A stretch of DNA of 64,000 nucleotides from Bolinopsis microptera (lineage: Eukaryota; Ctenophora; Tentaculata; Lobata; Bolinopsidae). The stretch lies in NCBI RefSeq assembly GCF_026151205.1, contig NC_087077.1:19713975-19777974 (forward strand). The letters run 5' to 3'. Below are positions 11,801-26,154 of the stretch, one piece after another. Position 1 is the stretch's first letter, and the number at the start of each line of letters is the position of its first letter. Both the position numbers and the translations under genes were made by a program. The notes under the pieces were generated by a model. The model was given only the letters and a program-made list of their open reading frames with translations. It did no database searches and was not told the origin of the DNA.

Positions 11801-14400
11801 AATCGCAAAGCCTTTCACAAGTTATACAAAGGAAGCAAAGTTTGATGGACAATGAGGCCGGGGGCGTTTGAGGAGCTAAAGAGAGGGGGTGGCGGAGAGA
11901 CGATTTTTGGTATACCGATACAAGGACCCTTTTCCAGTCAATCCCCTACAGTGGACGCTAGCAAACTGGATACGGGCTCCCTTGAGCAGGAATACAGATG
12001 GAAAGGGAGGGAGGAGAAAGTAGCATTTATAGAAAAGCTGACCATACAAGAGAAAAAAGGGCCGAACCAGCAAAATTGTCCCATGGTGAAGCCTTTGTCA
12101 CTGGAAGAGTACTCAGAAAACCAAGTTAAAAATCATACGGCTGTAAAGCCCCTATCAGCGAGGACCCCCTGTTTCAATCGACCCGCTTTTCAGAAGGCCG
12201 GGAGCCTCCAACAACCCTTTGATACGTGCACATTGAAGGAAAAGAAACAGCGGTGGACTTTTTTTGGGTTTTTCCCTTTTAAAAGGAAATTGTGGAAGCA
12301 TATCCCAAAAAAGTCAGTGGGCGGAAGTGGGGGGGAGGGGGTTTTCCCAGGCTCTGGGTGTCGATACTACCCCGAGGCACAACGTTCTGACTTGTGAACC
12401 CTCTAGAATGTTAAAGTGATCACAACGCTTTAGTTTAGGAATCTCTAGAAATGTTACCGGATCCAAGTTTGCGTTAGTGAATCCTCTATAATGTTACACG
12501 TGATCACAACGCTTCTGCTTATGAACCCTTATAATGTTACACTGATAAACGCTTCGACGTTAGTGACCCTCAGAAATGTTAAACGTGATAAAAGTTTGCG
12601 TTGTGAACCCTTGAGAAGAGCCCTGGGGGGGGGTGACGCTGAAAACGTCATGTCGGTATGGAGAAACAGCAGAGTGTGTGTAGTGGGGCGAGATAGTAAT
12701 CAGGGGGGGGAAAAAAATGGCGGAGGAAGGTAGGGAAGAGCAGATTTAAAGATGAGATGTAATTGATGAGCATGATGAAACCAAGGTGTCTAAGGGGGAT
12801 CAAGGGAGAAAAGTGATCTACAATCCTTTCGGGGAAAACCTGAGGACATTGGGGATGGAAAGCTCGGGAGAATGTTTTTTGTTTTGCAGCATCAATGTGA
12901 TGCCACGACTTCAGAAGAAGCGGGTAATTAAACAGGTTACCTTGCAGGTACAGAAACAGACAAACAGTTTCCAACTTGGGAGGAAAAGACGGAGCGGGAC
13001 TTGGAAATATTGGAATTGTGAAACGGGGTTAAAGAGGCCCCCGGGGAACAATCCAGGTAAACCGTGTGCCAGACAAAGATCCCCTATTGCCCCAAATTTA
13101 GTTGATAAAAGGGGTAAAAGGGGGACTCTTGAAAGAAAGGGGGTTTCAAGAAAAGAGAAAGATTCGAGGGGAAAGTTAATGTGAACCAGAAGCTTAAAGA
13201 GGGATCATAGACTTTTTCACGACAATCCCCACTGTACCCGGGAATAAACCTGTGTGGAGAAATGCAGGGGTACTTTAGGCCCAAAAATGGAGAGGACTTA
13301 AAAAATTCATCAAACTGATAAGATGCGGAGAGATGAAGCACCGAAAGCTTTCTGAAAGCCCGTTAAAGATTGTTCTTCCCCCTTTTTCAAGACGTATTGT
13401 AATTGATCCATAGTCCCGACAGCAAATCAGAAAACCCCCCGAGGATATCGTAACCCTTACTATTCTGAACCTGGTCAAAATTTTGGTAGCGTTCCAAGTA
13501 AGAGTAAAATGCAAAAGGAGAATTTAGCAAATAATGAAGAACTGGGTTTTTAAAGTTCGGAATGTGTGGGAGTTAATTTGGAAAATCCCCCCGGGTTAGA
13601 CAAATTCTTTAAAGGGAAATTTTGGGGATTTTTCAGTGCAAGAAAACACGGAAAATGTAAAAAGCTTGGGCACGGGCCCGTGTTTGGGGAAAACAACAAG
13701 GAACAAATCGAGCGTTGCGTGCAGGATTCCTAGGGGGAAAAGGAGAACTTTTTTGGGATATGTCCCCCTGGACAAGATAATTTGCCTTGAATGTTTGAAG
13801 ACCGGGAAAAAAGGGATTTGCCAAATGATTTTTGGCAGAGGGGTCAAACTTCCTTTAAAATCTGTGTTAGAATGGAAAAAGTCAGCCAGATCGAGGAACC
13901 CGTGCCGGGGAGGTACGAGTTACAGAGAAATAAAGAAAATATCAGGGGTTGAAGAGAGTGGAAAGTAATTTCATGTATGCAAGAGGCAACATGATCAAAC
14001 CCTATGGCCTTACTTTTAAGGAGAACGACTTTTGTTTCGTGTTAGTGCAATGTCCTAAACACAAGTTTGCTCCGCTTTTGGGGGTCCTGTAGAGTGAAGA
14101 AGGTTTTAAATGATCACTTGTATGTGGTGGAGTACGACCGGGGGTTGGGAGAGGGTCACAAACATTTGAAAAATGAAAACGGGATAACGATTTCGGAAAA
14201 AAAGAGTATTTTGGGTGTGGCAGTGAAAACATGGGGACCCAAAGGGGGAAGGATACGGTGAAAAGGTTTGTGTGATAGTGATGCAGTAGGGGACGAGGAG
14301 TTGTGGATCCCCTGAAAGTAAGAAAAGGGATCCTTGATTCGAGAAACAGTATTAATCAAAAATTTAAAAAACCCTGACGAACCTCTGTCACCAGTACACA
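8900..14400 (+). pseudogene. Gag-Pol region of element A, shattered frames
   Basis: No long frame survives, but Pol landmarks can be read in order. An RT N-terminal part (WRLV, then RDEKYPFP, then a GFWQIP-like stretch) spans about 11,230-11,375. The RT catalytic box FIDD is at 11,523-11,534 and is followed by the EHLDRL helix. An RNase H start with VDAS and LEQE, then AFIEKLT, lies at about 11,945-12,070. An integrase C-terminal GPY-like stretch (FWGSCRVKKVLNDHLYVV) is at about 14,070-14,130. Gag is expected at 8.9-10.9 kb but I cannot recognise it. The breaks are probably mostly consensus errors: the same kind of change separates the two LTRs here. Family calls rest on remembered motifs. 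Confidence 0.6.
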
Positions 14401-15129
14401 TCCTTTAAAAACAAAATCAGGAAAAATTTTCAACCAACATGACCCCAACCCACTAGGGTTAACCCCCCTATTCATATTTTTCCTACCCAGGAGCAGATCG
14501 AGTTTTTGGATCTTTACACACCGGGGGGGGGCAGGGGTTTGGGGGAACCTACTTCCCGGATGGGGATAGTTTGAGTCCTGTATGGGGGAAAATTAACAGT
14601 CACTGCTACTCACCTGGGAAACAGAGACCCCTTATCAGGGGGGGACTTTCCCTTTAAGGAATAGAGCAAATTAAAGAAGCCGGATTATACGCCCGGTTTC
14701 GGATTGTGTTGTATTAAAGGGTGGTAAAGGATATTTATTTGGTTTTTTAAGGGGATTGTGGCAAGGGTTCCATTTAAACAAATGTTGCTGGGCAGATACG
14801 CGTTTGTTGTCATGTTTTGAGACACCTGAACCCTGGGGAAGGTGGCACGTTGCTTTTCTTATCTCCCGGGCTTGGGTACCTGGTGTCTTGATATCAGTTG
14901 ATATTGTTGTGGTCGGGTTTTTTATTTTGAAGGGTGCTCCCCTGGAGAGTGGAGAGTTTGCTAGAGGTGGGTAGTTGATTAAACCCTGGGAAGGTAAGCG
15001 TGAAATTCCCTTGAGTTCCGGAAAGGCATGCTCCTGATGCCTGTTTGCTTTAGAGGGACTGGTTTATCATGGCGATAAGGTTTAATCTAATTTTTTGACT
15101 TCATACTATAAATTGAGGGTTGCGTGACT

Positions 15130-15350
15130 TATGTAAATTTTATTTGGTGTACGGAGATAATTTGTAAGTTAGTTCGAACTAGGTGTAGGAAAAAATGGTT
15201 GTTAGTTCGAAAACTGGTGTAGGGAATAAAATGCAAGTTATGTTCGAAAACTGGGTGTAGGGAATAATTGGAAATTTTATGTTTTTTAAAGGTGTCAAAA
15301 AAGTAAAATTTATTTCGAAAAGGGTGAGGGAAATAATGGTGTAAGTGGGG
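15130..15350. repeat. Short tandem repeat in element A
   Basis: Three to four imperfect copies of a roughly 45-50-bp unit containing GTTCGAAAACTGGTGTAGGG and a following AATAA-rich part. It lies between the integrase-like end and element B, in the presumed 3' untranslated part of element A. Confidence 0.6.
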
Positions 15351-15804
15351 GTTCGTGCCGATGTCTTTTCCTGGTTTAGGAGTATGGTTTGGAGGAATTT
15401 TCACAACGGGTGGTTTGGGGGAAGAGCGGGGGAGGGTGACGGTGCTACGATTCGACAGACAGCAGAAAAGAAAGGAAGTAGGAGGGACTTTTTAGGAGGG
15501 GGGGACAGTTAGTAGGGAAGCATTTTTGAAAATTTTTTTGGTATTTGAAGTTTGTAAGGAAATGTACACGTTATTTTTTTATAATTTTATTTTTTTGTGT
15601 CACGGAGATTCAGTGTTGTTTTAGTTTTTCAGATTTGGTACGGATGGTACACGTTTTTTTAATTTTTATATTTTTGGCTTTAAAAATTTTTTAAAAGGGT
15701 TTTAGTTTTTTGCGTGATTGCCGGGGGATTATGTTTGGTATTTTTTTTTTTAGGGGTTTTTTTAAAGGGGTTTTAGGATTTTTTAAGGTTTTTATGGTAG
15801 GGGG

Positions 15805-16144
15805 TTGGGTTTATAGGATTAAATGAAGAAAAAGGGGGAAAAGGTGGTTTCAATTGTCCGGGTCAATGTGCCTGTAAACATTGTGTTCAAAAATATGGGT
15901 GAGAATATTCGCGAATTTTACGTTTGGGCCCAAACAATAGGGGGGGCACCCGTCTTTGGTTGTAATCTGTCCCCCTGGTAAGACCTCAGGTGGAAAACCC
16001 TTTTTAACCCCGGGTCACTCACGGGGGCATAACTTTATGTACTTTTAAAATTTTTTTATGACTAAAGGTTTAATTAAAAAAATTTTTTGTCGAAAAAGTT
16101 GTTTATTTTAAAACCACTTTCCTAAACTGTTGTTTTGTTGAAAC
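15805..16144 (+). repeat. 5' LTR of element B (error-rich)
   Basis: It aligns along its length to 27,186-27,558 (shared landmarks: GAATATTCGCGAATTTTACG, CGAAAAAGTT, TTTATTTTAAAACCACTT). It has many substitutions toward homopolymers and several losses. Its exact ends are estimates. Confidence 0.72.
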
Positions 16145-19100
16145 TTTGCGCGAGTGGAAGACCCCCAGCATATTCTCTAAACCAAGAGACGGGGCCCGCC
16201 CAACATCGCTACAGAACGGGACCCGCCCCCCTACATACAGGACGGAGCCCCCCCAAAACCTACAGGCAAAACTGAAGACGAAAACGAAGAGCCCCCCCAA
16301 GAAAGCCCCCAAGAAGAGCCCCCCCAACGAAGACCCCCCCAACAAAAGGGGCCCGCCCAACTCACTACAGAGAGAAGACGAGAAACGAAGAGCCCCCCCC
16401 AAAAGAAGACCCCCCCCCAAAGGGGGAAGAGCCCAAACATAAAACCTGCTACCGCATTATTTGAGGTATTGTTTATAAAGTTTGGCGTTTAAAATTTAAA
16501 GAAGGGCAATTTTTTACAGAAAAAATAATGTATTAAACAAGAAACAGAAGTGGCAGCAAAAAGAAAATTTTTAAAGTGTTTTAAGTAAAGTTTTTTTCGG
16601 GGGGACACGGGTACCTGCATGCAAGCGGGGAAACCTCAATTTTTAAAGTAGGGCGAGGACTTTAATGCATATTTGGAAAAGTTGGTCAAATTTTTTGCCC
16701 CAATTTTTAAAATTTTTCCGGAAGGGGATCTGGGGGGCCCTTTCATTATCTCGATACAAAAAGAAATGAGAAATGACGTATTAAACTTTTGGGAGCAAAA
16801 AAACAAGGGGACTGAATTAAAACGGGGGTGCAAAATATTCTAAAACCAACGTAGACAGCAAGCACGAGCAAAAACTTTTTTGCAATAAAGCAATTACCCT
16901 CGAAACTTGTGAAAATTTGCCAAAAAATTTCAAGGAGGGTAAAAAGCGTACGACGAAGCTAATTTGCACTCGTGAGGCAAATTACGAGTATTTTTGTGTA
17001 CGGCCTACAAAAAACAATTAAATTTTGAAATTTATTTAATGAAAAAAAAACACCCGACTTTGAAACCTTATATCGGGACCTATAGTTTTAAAAAGAATTT
17101 AAAAGCCGGGAAAACAAGCTTCTGGGGGACCGAAATTAAAATTTTAAAACAGAAAAGCCCAAAATTTTGATAACTCAAATAAAGTTATGGAAATTGTTTT
17201 AACGCGGAAAAATTTGGGCCATTGGGCTGTTTTTAAATAGCCCAAAAAAGACTAAGAAAGTTTGTCCTACTGTAACAAAGCGGCACATTAACAGAATTTT
17301 TTTCAAATTTCAAAATGGGGGTTAACAAGTTTTTTAAAATGCCAAAGAGGGGAAAGGCAGGGTAGTTAGCGGAAAAATTTAAATTTAAAACGAACTTTAC
17401 AACCCGGTGAAAACAAAAATTGGGGAAACTTCCCAAACCCCCCTCACCGAGAAGTAAAACGGATCGTAGAAATAAATCTGTGGGGGCATGTTAAAAATCT
17501 AAAAATACTGGAAATTCAAATTCGCTCATTGATCAGGAGCCTCGTGTTTAATTAATTTCACATTTTTAAAAAATTTAAATAAATCGACTCAGAGAAAATA
17601 GAAAATAATTTTTTTCCCTTAAAAAAAAGGGCGTAGCAGGAAATGTTTTTTAAAACGTGGGAAAATCAAAAATGTACAGTGACAAGAAAATTTTTTCACG
17701 GGGCAAATTTTTTAACGTTGAGACTTGAGGAAAAACTGTAATTTTAGGTATGATTTTATTGACAAATAAAAACAAAAAATTTATTTCCCAATCCATTTTC
17801 AAATGCGAATTTTTCGGCCTGGTTAAAAAAAAATAGAACAGTTTAGATTAAGCCACTTTTTTGTATACCCCTAAAACGTCGAAAAGTTTTAAAGTTAAAA
17901 TGAAAAAGAAATTTTTGTGCACAATCGGGGCAAACAGCCTTTTGTTTTGAAGAATATATGATTTTCCGACCCGAAATTTTGGAAAAATGGGAAAAAAATT
18001 ACGGTCGCAAGGGTCAAAAATAAAGCTTTTAAAAACAGCCCCCAAGTTTTAACACAAAATTTACAAACCCCAACAAAAGCACGGAAAAAATTTTCCAAAA
18101 AGGGAAAATTGGGGAAAAAATTTTGAGGTTTTGTGTCAAAATTTATTGCCCTAAAAGAAAGAATCTAAGAATAGCTGAAATAATTAAGGCATTAAAAAAG
18201 AAAAAATGATCACTTAACCCTGAGCAAGGGAAATCAAGTAAAGGATTTTAAAAGAAAAACAACGACATTTTTTATTAAAAAGGTCTAAATTTGGGGAATT
18301 TCAACTTAATGGAGCATGAAATTAAAACAAAAACTGACAGCCCAGTAGGTGCAAGTTTTTGGAAAATTCCCCTGCTTTTACTTAAAGATGTTGAAGGGGC
18401 CAAATTTCAGATTACTTTAAATAATATTTTTTGAGCATTCAGAATCCCCCATTCAAAGTCCAAACTTTTATTAATTCGACGCAATTCAAGACAGATTAAA
18501 ATTGATTACAGGATTTTAAATCAACAAAAATTTAACCGTTTTGTAAAATCCGGTACCCGTGCAGCCCTACTTGCCCAAAAATTTAAAGTAATAACAAAAA
18601 TTTCTTTAAAAAATTTTTTACATAAGGAGGATTTTTCCAAGTAAAAAAATTCTGAGGAATCAAAAGTTAAGACCGCGTTCAGCGTACCCCCGGTAACCCT
18701 TCCAAAGGGTGACAACCCCTTTTGGTGTTATTCGGGACCACCTATTTTCCCGAGTTTGTTCATTTCGCTTTTGAATATTGGCAGTTCAAAATTTCTTGGG
18801 TACTTTTTTTGCATATTCAACTGTCAGACATTTTAATTAGGTTTTAAAAATTTTTAAAAAAATTTTTTTTCATTCGATTTCGAGATTTGAATTTAAAATT
18901 TTAAATCCCCCCCCAAAAATGTAAAATGGTTGCCAAAACTTAAATTTTAAAGGTGCCCGGCTCAGTTTTAGATTTGGGTATTACAGAAAGAAACAAAATT
19001 GGCAATTGTTAAAAATGACGCACCACGCCCAAAAAAACAATGCCCCGGCATTATAGGGTTTTTTATTTAATTTCTTCCGAGTTTTACATTAAAAAAATTT

Positions 19101-22100
19101 AGAGCTATTTTTTAAACCGATATCAGACACTCTTGTTTTCCTGGTAAAGGCTAAAATGGATAAGAAGCTAAACAGTTTTGAAGCTGCTAAGAAAAACGTT
19201 TAATTTCAGTGAAGTCTAATATTTTCCTGCATTAACTTACCAATGCACCTTTACTGACAGTTCAAAATTGCAAAGGTGGCCAATTGCAAAAAGTTGATAA
19301 AAAAATGGACCTATAGGTTTTGGGCCGGGTTTTTCCAAATGGAACGTAAAATTCGTACGTTAAAAAAAATTGTTGGCACTAAACACTTTGTTTAAATTTG
19401 GAAACTTTTAAAACATTTTCGGGACTCATGTAGGACTTTAACAGGAAAAAATTTTAGCACAATAAATTGTTCAACTTTTATTGGCCGGTTAAAGGAATTT
19501 TTAATTAAAAATTGATTTGAAGTAGAAACCGGGAAAAAATAACGAAACGATATGCTTTCTCGCTTTCCCGCCTTCCCAAAGTTTTCAAATTTGGGGATAA
19601 AAATGAAGTCAAACCAGACAAACCCCAGGGAAGCAGTGATTAAGGGGACAACACTCCGCCCCCAAACACATCCAATCTAGTTGAAATTTGTTGGACCAAA
19701 AATGAGAGCACACCACCTTTCTTACAAAACAATAACTGAAATTTCAATCAGAGATCCGTAAAATTTTAACCGTCGGTCCCGGTCCGTGAAAAAAAGGCCC
19801 CAAAAAAATTCAAAATTTTCCATAGGACTTAAAAATTATTATGAAAAAATTTAATTTACTACACTCGAACCCGCCCTTTTAAAATTTAATATTACAAAAA
19901 AAACAAAAAAAAGGTGTATTTAGTCTGTGTACCCAAAAAATTGCGGACAAAAATCAAAAACAAATCACGATAATCCAACGGTGGCCCTTTAGGACATCAA
20001 AAATGCCTTTATAAAATTTGAATTTGGTATAGGCCCCAAATTCAAAAGAAATTTAAAATTTCGTACAACTTTGTGAAATTTGTTTCAGAAAAAAAATCTG
20101 AAAATTTTTGAAAAAACCAAAAAAAACAAATTTCAATTTTAAAGGAAATTTTCCCGGGGAATTTCTTTTGTGATCTCGGGACCCTTTTAACAAAAATAAG
20201 GTTACAAAGGATTTGTAACCAGACAGATAAATTTAGTCGTTACTCTCGACAGTACCAATCATAACGCAACCTTGAGCAAATCGCAAAAGTTTTTTTCAAG
20301 ATGGATCAGTCACGAAGGTTTTTCCGAATTTTGTTAACCGATCAAGGGGTAACCTCACAAATTCCAAAAATAATGAAGAATTATAAAGTCCTTCAAATTG
20401 CAAAAGGGGGACCACCCCGGGTATTTGGCCCTCGTAAACGGAATGGTAGAACGTTTTTAAAACCCCTTAAATTTTATTTTTAAAAAGTCGGCAAGAATTT
20501 CCCAACACGTGGAGGAAAAATGAAATTAGTGCCAGTTATAAACGGCCATCATGAGGGGACCCAATGTCACCGTTTTAAATTTGAGAGGGGCCCCGAATGC
20601 ACATTACCACACACCTACTATTTGATACACAAACAACTACATTTTATCGTGATGGACTATTATCATCCAAACTTATTCAAGATCAAAAAAAATTTGGGTT
20701 TTAGCACCGAGAAAAATTTTAAAATATTTTATGCAAGTGAAGCGACGAATGACCAAAAACTTTTGGGTCAATTGAAAACAAGCCAAATATTTAGTATTAA
20801 TTTGGAAACCAATTAAAGAAAGTTCGTACAGAAAATTTTCCCCAAAAAATTTTTTGGACCTTCAAAGTTTAAGGGTTTTTGCAATTATAACTCAAAGCCT
20901 TAATGAAAAAAGGGAAAAATTATGGTCAAATTTTGAAACTATGCACGGGATTCGCCGACTAGAAAACCCTTGATAAACAAAAAAAAAAAAAGCCAAAAGC
21001 ATTTTAAATAACGCGAAGATAGTGCGATGAAATTTCTCTTTAATCACCAAAGTTTTAAATTATAAATCCTAAATTTGGGGAAACAGATGAAACAAAATTC
21101 GGGCATTGGCCCAAATAAAATTTGAAAAAGGCTTGTGAAATTTCCCAGCCAAAAACAATAATGCTGTGATGTAAAAACGATAGTTAATAGGGCCCAAAAA
21201 GGGCCACTAAGCACCATAGAATGAAAGTTTGTTGGAATACTAAATCGTATTAAAATTCAAAAGGTTATGCATAGATATACGTATAAAATTGTGGTATAAT
21301 TTAATTTTAGAAATAAAAGATGAATTTTTGGATAATTTAAAGAGAAAATGACGGTGAGATATATCATTCTCTTTTCATTGATTTGGAAAAAAATTTGATT
21401 TTTAAAATTTTAATGCTAATGGGGTTTAAAGTTGCAAGTAGCAAAAATCCAGGGAAAAATTTTTTAAATCAAAAAAGATTTTATTGATTGTTTAGACTTT
21501 AAAAAAAGAAATCGAGTGATACTTTATAAAAGAAATGTAAAACAGTATGTAAATGATCAGTCACAAGATAGAGTTTTACACTGTAAAACCACAAATTTTT
21601 TTTGGCCCAGAAAAAAAAGATATTTTCTACGATACCGGTTAACGCAGGAACAATACAAATTAACGCTAGAAACAAAATCATTGAAAACCAGAAGGGGCCT
21701 TGGAACAATACAAACTTCAACTGACCCTTTTGTGATAACTTGGCCAAAACAACTATAACATTTTGGGTTTAAATGTACTTTTTTCCCGGGTATAGTGAGA
21801 CTACACACAACGGTAATTCATTCTAATTTGGAAATACTTAAAGTTGTAAATAAAAAACTGGCTTTTTTTTAACTCATGATAAACTGCAATATCATTTACC
21901 CCCCACCCCATGGGAGGATGAATTTGTAGTTGTAGACAAAATTTTGGGAAGGGAAAAGGGCATCACTGTGCTTTTCCAAATTTGGGTCACTTGAAATTAC
22001 AGAAAATAGCATATGTACAAATAATAACGACTTTAAAATTACATATAAAATAATCAGCCCCAATCCTCCTACACCAAAAAATTGGGGGATTGAATTTAAA

Positions 22101-24060
22101 ATTCTTAAAAATGAAATTAACGCAAAAATCAGCTTTATTCTTGACAAATTAGCTACACCATTAGCAGAAGCAAAAGTATTATGTGAGGCTACACAAATTA
22201 ACAATAGAACTCATAAGATCAGTGGCCCCCAAGTGAACCCTACAACTTTAGCTAGAACTATATAAAACAAAATGAAATAGTGGCAACAGCTGGAGGACAG
22301 GATTATATAATTGTAACCCATGCAATGTTCGTATACAATGTAACTTGGCAGAAAACTCTAAACAGTAAGTGCAGTACATTAATTCCAGTGAACTATGTCA
22401 ATAATAGACAAATCACGGTCTAGTCCTATTTCGATCCATTGACTCATGGTCCTATTTAGTGATTCTCCAAAGGTGAATTGCGATCAGGGCCCAGATCAAT
22501 TATTTGGCATAGGAATCAAACTTTTATTTACAAGCCCAGGTCATATTCCAAAACCGGTCCACAATAAAAAAATTCAAGGACTGGCCTACACTTAGGGCAA
22601 ATATTACGGAAAGTCTAATCGAGCTCCCTGAAAGTTGGATATTTAATGAATCCAACAAAACTAGACCCATCTGACCTAATTTGGGATTTTCTAGAAAAAG
22701 TCTTGATGAATTAAATCATAGTGATTATGATGAATATGACCAGTTGGCATGAATATCAATACTCGGTTTTCTCGGTCTCTCATTTGAACATATCATAGAT
22801 GGCATAATAACAAACCCTTTTCAGAGTATTTGCATTTCTAGGTATGTTAGCGTTTTTCAGAAAGTAAGCATAATATAAACATAATCAGAGCCGATAATTA
22901 TAGGTGATCAATGCATCGACCCAGACCTCCAACAAACACGATGGATTTGAGGGGTACTATTTTGCAAAAACATGTGCATACACACTGCTCACCACACCAA
23001 TTCTAAACCATTAGGATATTTATTCAGATATGTAAATTTATTAGTTCTGTTAGACTATTTTACCGCTATCAGAAGTTAAATTTAATGAAAAAAGTCGCAC
23101 TGGGACTGAAGCTATTGACAAATTTCAACTAGCAAATAGAAAGGGACAATATTTAACTAGATTAAGTGTTAGTATAGACCTTTTTGCCGACAGATTAAAC
23201 AATGAGGCTTATCTTGCGTTTAACAGTTTTAATGTATTCTGTACTATTGAAGACAGAATTAAGTTACCAGGTATCATGAATTTATACATCAAAAAGTGCA
23301 TCCTTACTATAGAATGTTGGAGATTAATATTTATCTAATCAATCAAAACTCATAACGCGAAATATCATAACTAAAAATTTGTCTCAAAAATGTTTTGCCA
23401 AAGTAATTAATTTACAGGGCCCACAACGAAGAAATAAAAAAATGCTACAAGTGTCTTCGGTGAGAATCTGGTGCGATGCACAAATTTTTTTTTTATCTAC
23501 CCCAGGAAATAATATTTTATTTAATGTTTAATACGTCCAAAAATCTCCTCGAATTTAGAAAAGTAAATATCTGTTTCAACTTTCAGAGGACTCTTTTTCT
23601 AGGAAAATTTTGTTCAAAGCTAAGTAATTTGTCTGACCCGAAGTACGTTAAAAATAGATAAAATATTTGCCCAACCTTAATTTACGATTAAAGAAACTTG
23701 GAGTGATTTTTAAAAACACTTTACCTTTTGATTATTTCATTTTAAGGGCCCCTTTTGGATAGCTTTTCAACCACGCTCCACTTTTTGGTTTTATGTCAAA
23801 AAAACCCCCATTTAAGTTTGCAGAAAATTATTTTCAAAGGCATGCAGAATACAAGGAATATTTCTAGCTTTATCTAAAATTTGAAAGAAAATGTTTTAAA
23901 TGGGAGGCAAATTTACGTTTTTATTAAATAATAAGAGGTGTGGATTAAATTTACAAAAGTATTTGAACGATGCTCTAGCTTCAAACTCAAGAGTCAGTTA
24001 ATATATAAATTAAATTTTCCTTAAAAATAGCCAAATTTTTAATGGCATGAATTTAAGGAC
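16145..24060 (+). other. Interior of element B, unreadable (gag-pol expected)
   Basis: The first 300 bases are C- and purine-rich, with repeated GAAGA plus C-run blocks (16,250-16,440). The rest is AT-rich, with homopolymer-laden sequence and no frame longer than about 100 codons that resembles a known protein. By position gag and pol should be here. I see no RT, RNase H or integrase motif I would defend. Confidence 0.4.
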
Positions 24061-26154
24061 GCATCCTTTTTCAGATAAATGTTCTCCTACCTGGTAATGA
24101 TATCGATATATATGAGCCTACAACAGGCAAACAGTCCAAAGTTTAAGCCTGTGAAGCTCTACATCAATCAAGGCATAGCTCTTGAAATGAAAGGAATAGC
24201 AGGATTAAGCACATTATACAACACCTATATCAGTTTTTATCAAAGTGAAAAAACCAGAATCGTGCGAGTCGACGGATCATGTAGAAAATTTTGCAAAACA
24301 TCAACCACTTTTTTCACTCGCGGTTAAAAAATTGTATGCGACTTTGCGGTCGGCTCTGGTAAACAACTACAACGTTTCCAAGACGTTGCTGATGCAACAC
24401 AATGTATGAAACACTGTCAGGCAATGATAATTGCAAAGCCTTCGTCTATGTACGGGCTATAAAGATTGTGCCTTAAAAAACCCAATTTCACAGTGGACAT
24501 GTGCCTAGGAAATACACAATTTATGAATTTGATATGGACTGCGTTGGTCAGCTCACTGACCCATGCAACTCATTGGATGCTCAACCTTCATCTGAACTTA
24601 GTGATATTTTGTCAAGTTCACTCGAAAGCGAGTAGAAAACTTTTGGAAGGCCAAAAAAGTTCAACTTAGAACCCTTAATGTAGGAACGTCACACGAGTAA
24701 ACGCCAATTAAACAGCAAATTGCCATGTTATCTGTGCCAATAATAGGCAGCGTTCTAAACTTTGGTTACAGCTATTGGGAGTCACACAAGCTTAACGAGA
24801 AAATTGAACAAATGCAACTTAAATTTGCCGAGTTTACTCATCAAGTATATGATTTTGAGAACGTTACAATTCTGTGGGATTATGAAGCTTTGAGACTGAT
24901 CGAAAATCTAGATACAAAATTTTCCAAAATATAGATGAACTTCAATGTGAAACAAATATTTTGGGCTATGCAATATTACAATCCATGAAATTGCAGAGTG
25001 GGAAAGAAAAGTAGACGAAATTTTGCGTCCATTAGAACGGGGATCTAAAATCGGCCCGCTTTCTCCTCAAATTTTTGATTATAACATGCTTCAAATATAG
25101 TAAATTCGACAAAGACCTCAGCGATACAGTTTATAAGCAAGAACCTTCATATTTGTATCACACCACTACTGCCAATTTGATAGATATTAAAGAAAACACA
25201 GCAGATTATAGTTTCCATCTAATTCTGCAAGTCCCCAGTGATTAAGAAAAACCATGCATACCCGTACTACGCAGTCAGGCAACTTCATTTACGGCAAAGA
25301 ATAAATGCTATTATCATGACCTACCGGATTACGTTTACTTCTCAAAAGAAACTTTATTGGACTTGACATGAACCTATGCGAAGGTGGCACAGGAGAGCTA
25401 CTATATTGTTATCAAAATTTGGCATCGGCAAAATCTGCCGATGAAAATAAAGCTAGAGCAGCCTGCCTAAATAGTGAACTAATGTCAGATTGTAAAATTT
25501 TGCCAATTGAGTGTGCAGACCAAAACGGTTGTGCTACAGACAGGTGTTTTAATCCACACCATGTTTGTTGTGAAAGCTATTTATCACACTGCCATTGACA
25601 ATACCCAAAATAACTGAAATCCACCCGAACGAAACTGAGACACGGGTAAGTTATTATCCGTGGAAACAATTTGAAACAATCGAATTTCGAAATGGTTTTG
25701 TCTCAAATCCAGAAAAACACGGAGTACACAGTCGACTTGAAGTTGAAATTACAGCACCCTTAACTTGGAATGAGATGGTAAAACAAAAATCAAATAAAAT
25801 TGACCAGTTGAACACGACCAAGGCTCTTAATATGCTCAAAGACACTGTTCATACAATTAATACCGGCACTCTTATACATAAATATTTGGTTGGAACAAAG
25901 TTTATGTAACACTGACTATTGTGTCAGCGGCTTTTTGGTCGCTGGTTTTGGCTTACGGAATCTATAAAATGATTAAAAGCAGAAATGTCCCAAAAACATA
26001 TGCTTATATCAGACCTCGCAGAAGGCCGGAACAAATTGAACTAAGAGATTTGGACCTAGAAAGGTCTGAAGTTCAGAGTCCTCAACTCAGTCGCAGCTCA
26101 TCACTTCCTGATTTGATTGAGCCGACATTACCGAACGTAAATTTTCCCAATTGA
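24060..26154 (+). pseudogene. Env-like gene of element B, broken into several frames
   Basis: Plus-strand frames at 24,079-24,327, 24,340-24,670, 24,725-24,934, 25,368-25,598, 25,595-25,909 and 25,921-26,154 follow each other with small shifts. In order they show a Cys-rich stretch near 24,390-24,480 spaced like a PAN/apple domain, a hydrophobic Gly-rich stretch at about 24,725-24,780 followed by a heptad-like helix, a second Cys-rich cluster near 25,470-25,595, a single membrane helix at 25,921-25,975, and a basic tail with RRRPEQIELRDLDLE. This layout fits a class I fusion glycoprotein of an LTR element. It is broken by stops and frameshifts, at least some of them likely consensus errors. 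No homology search was possible. Confidence 0.5.

Noticed and set aside
8797..14400. Many 60-150-codon frames on the minus strand
   Set aside because: They are shadows opposite the gag-pol region of element A; they have biased composition and no family marks.
16146..16442. A Pro/Lys-rich 98-codon frame
   Set aside because: It is a product of C-run blocks in the poorly read start of element B, and the opposite strand is equally open.
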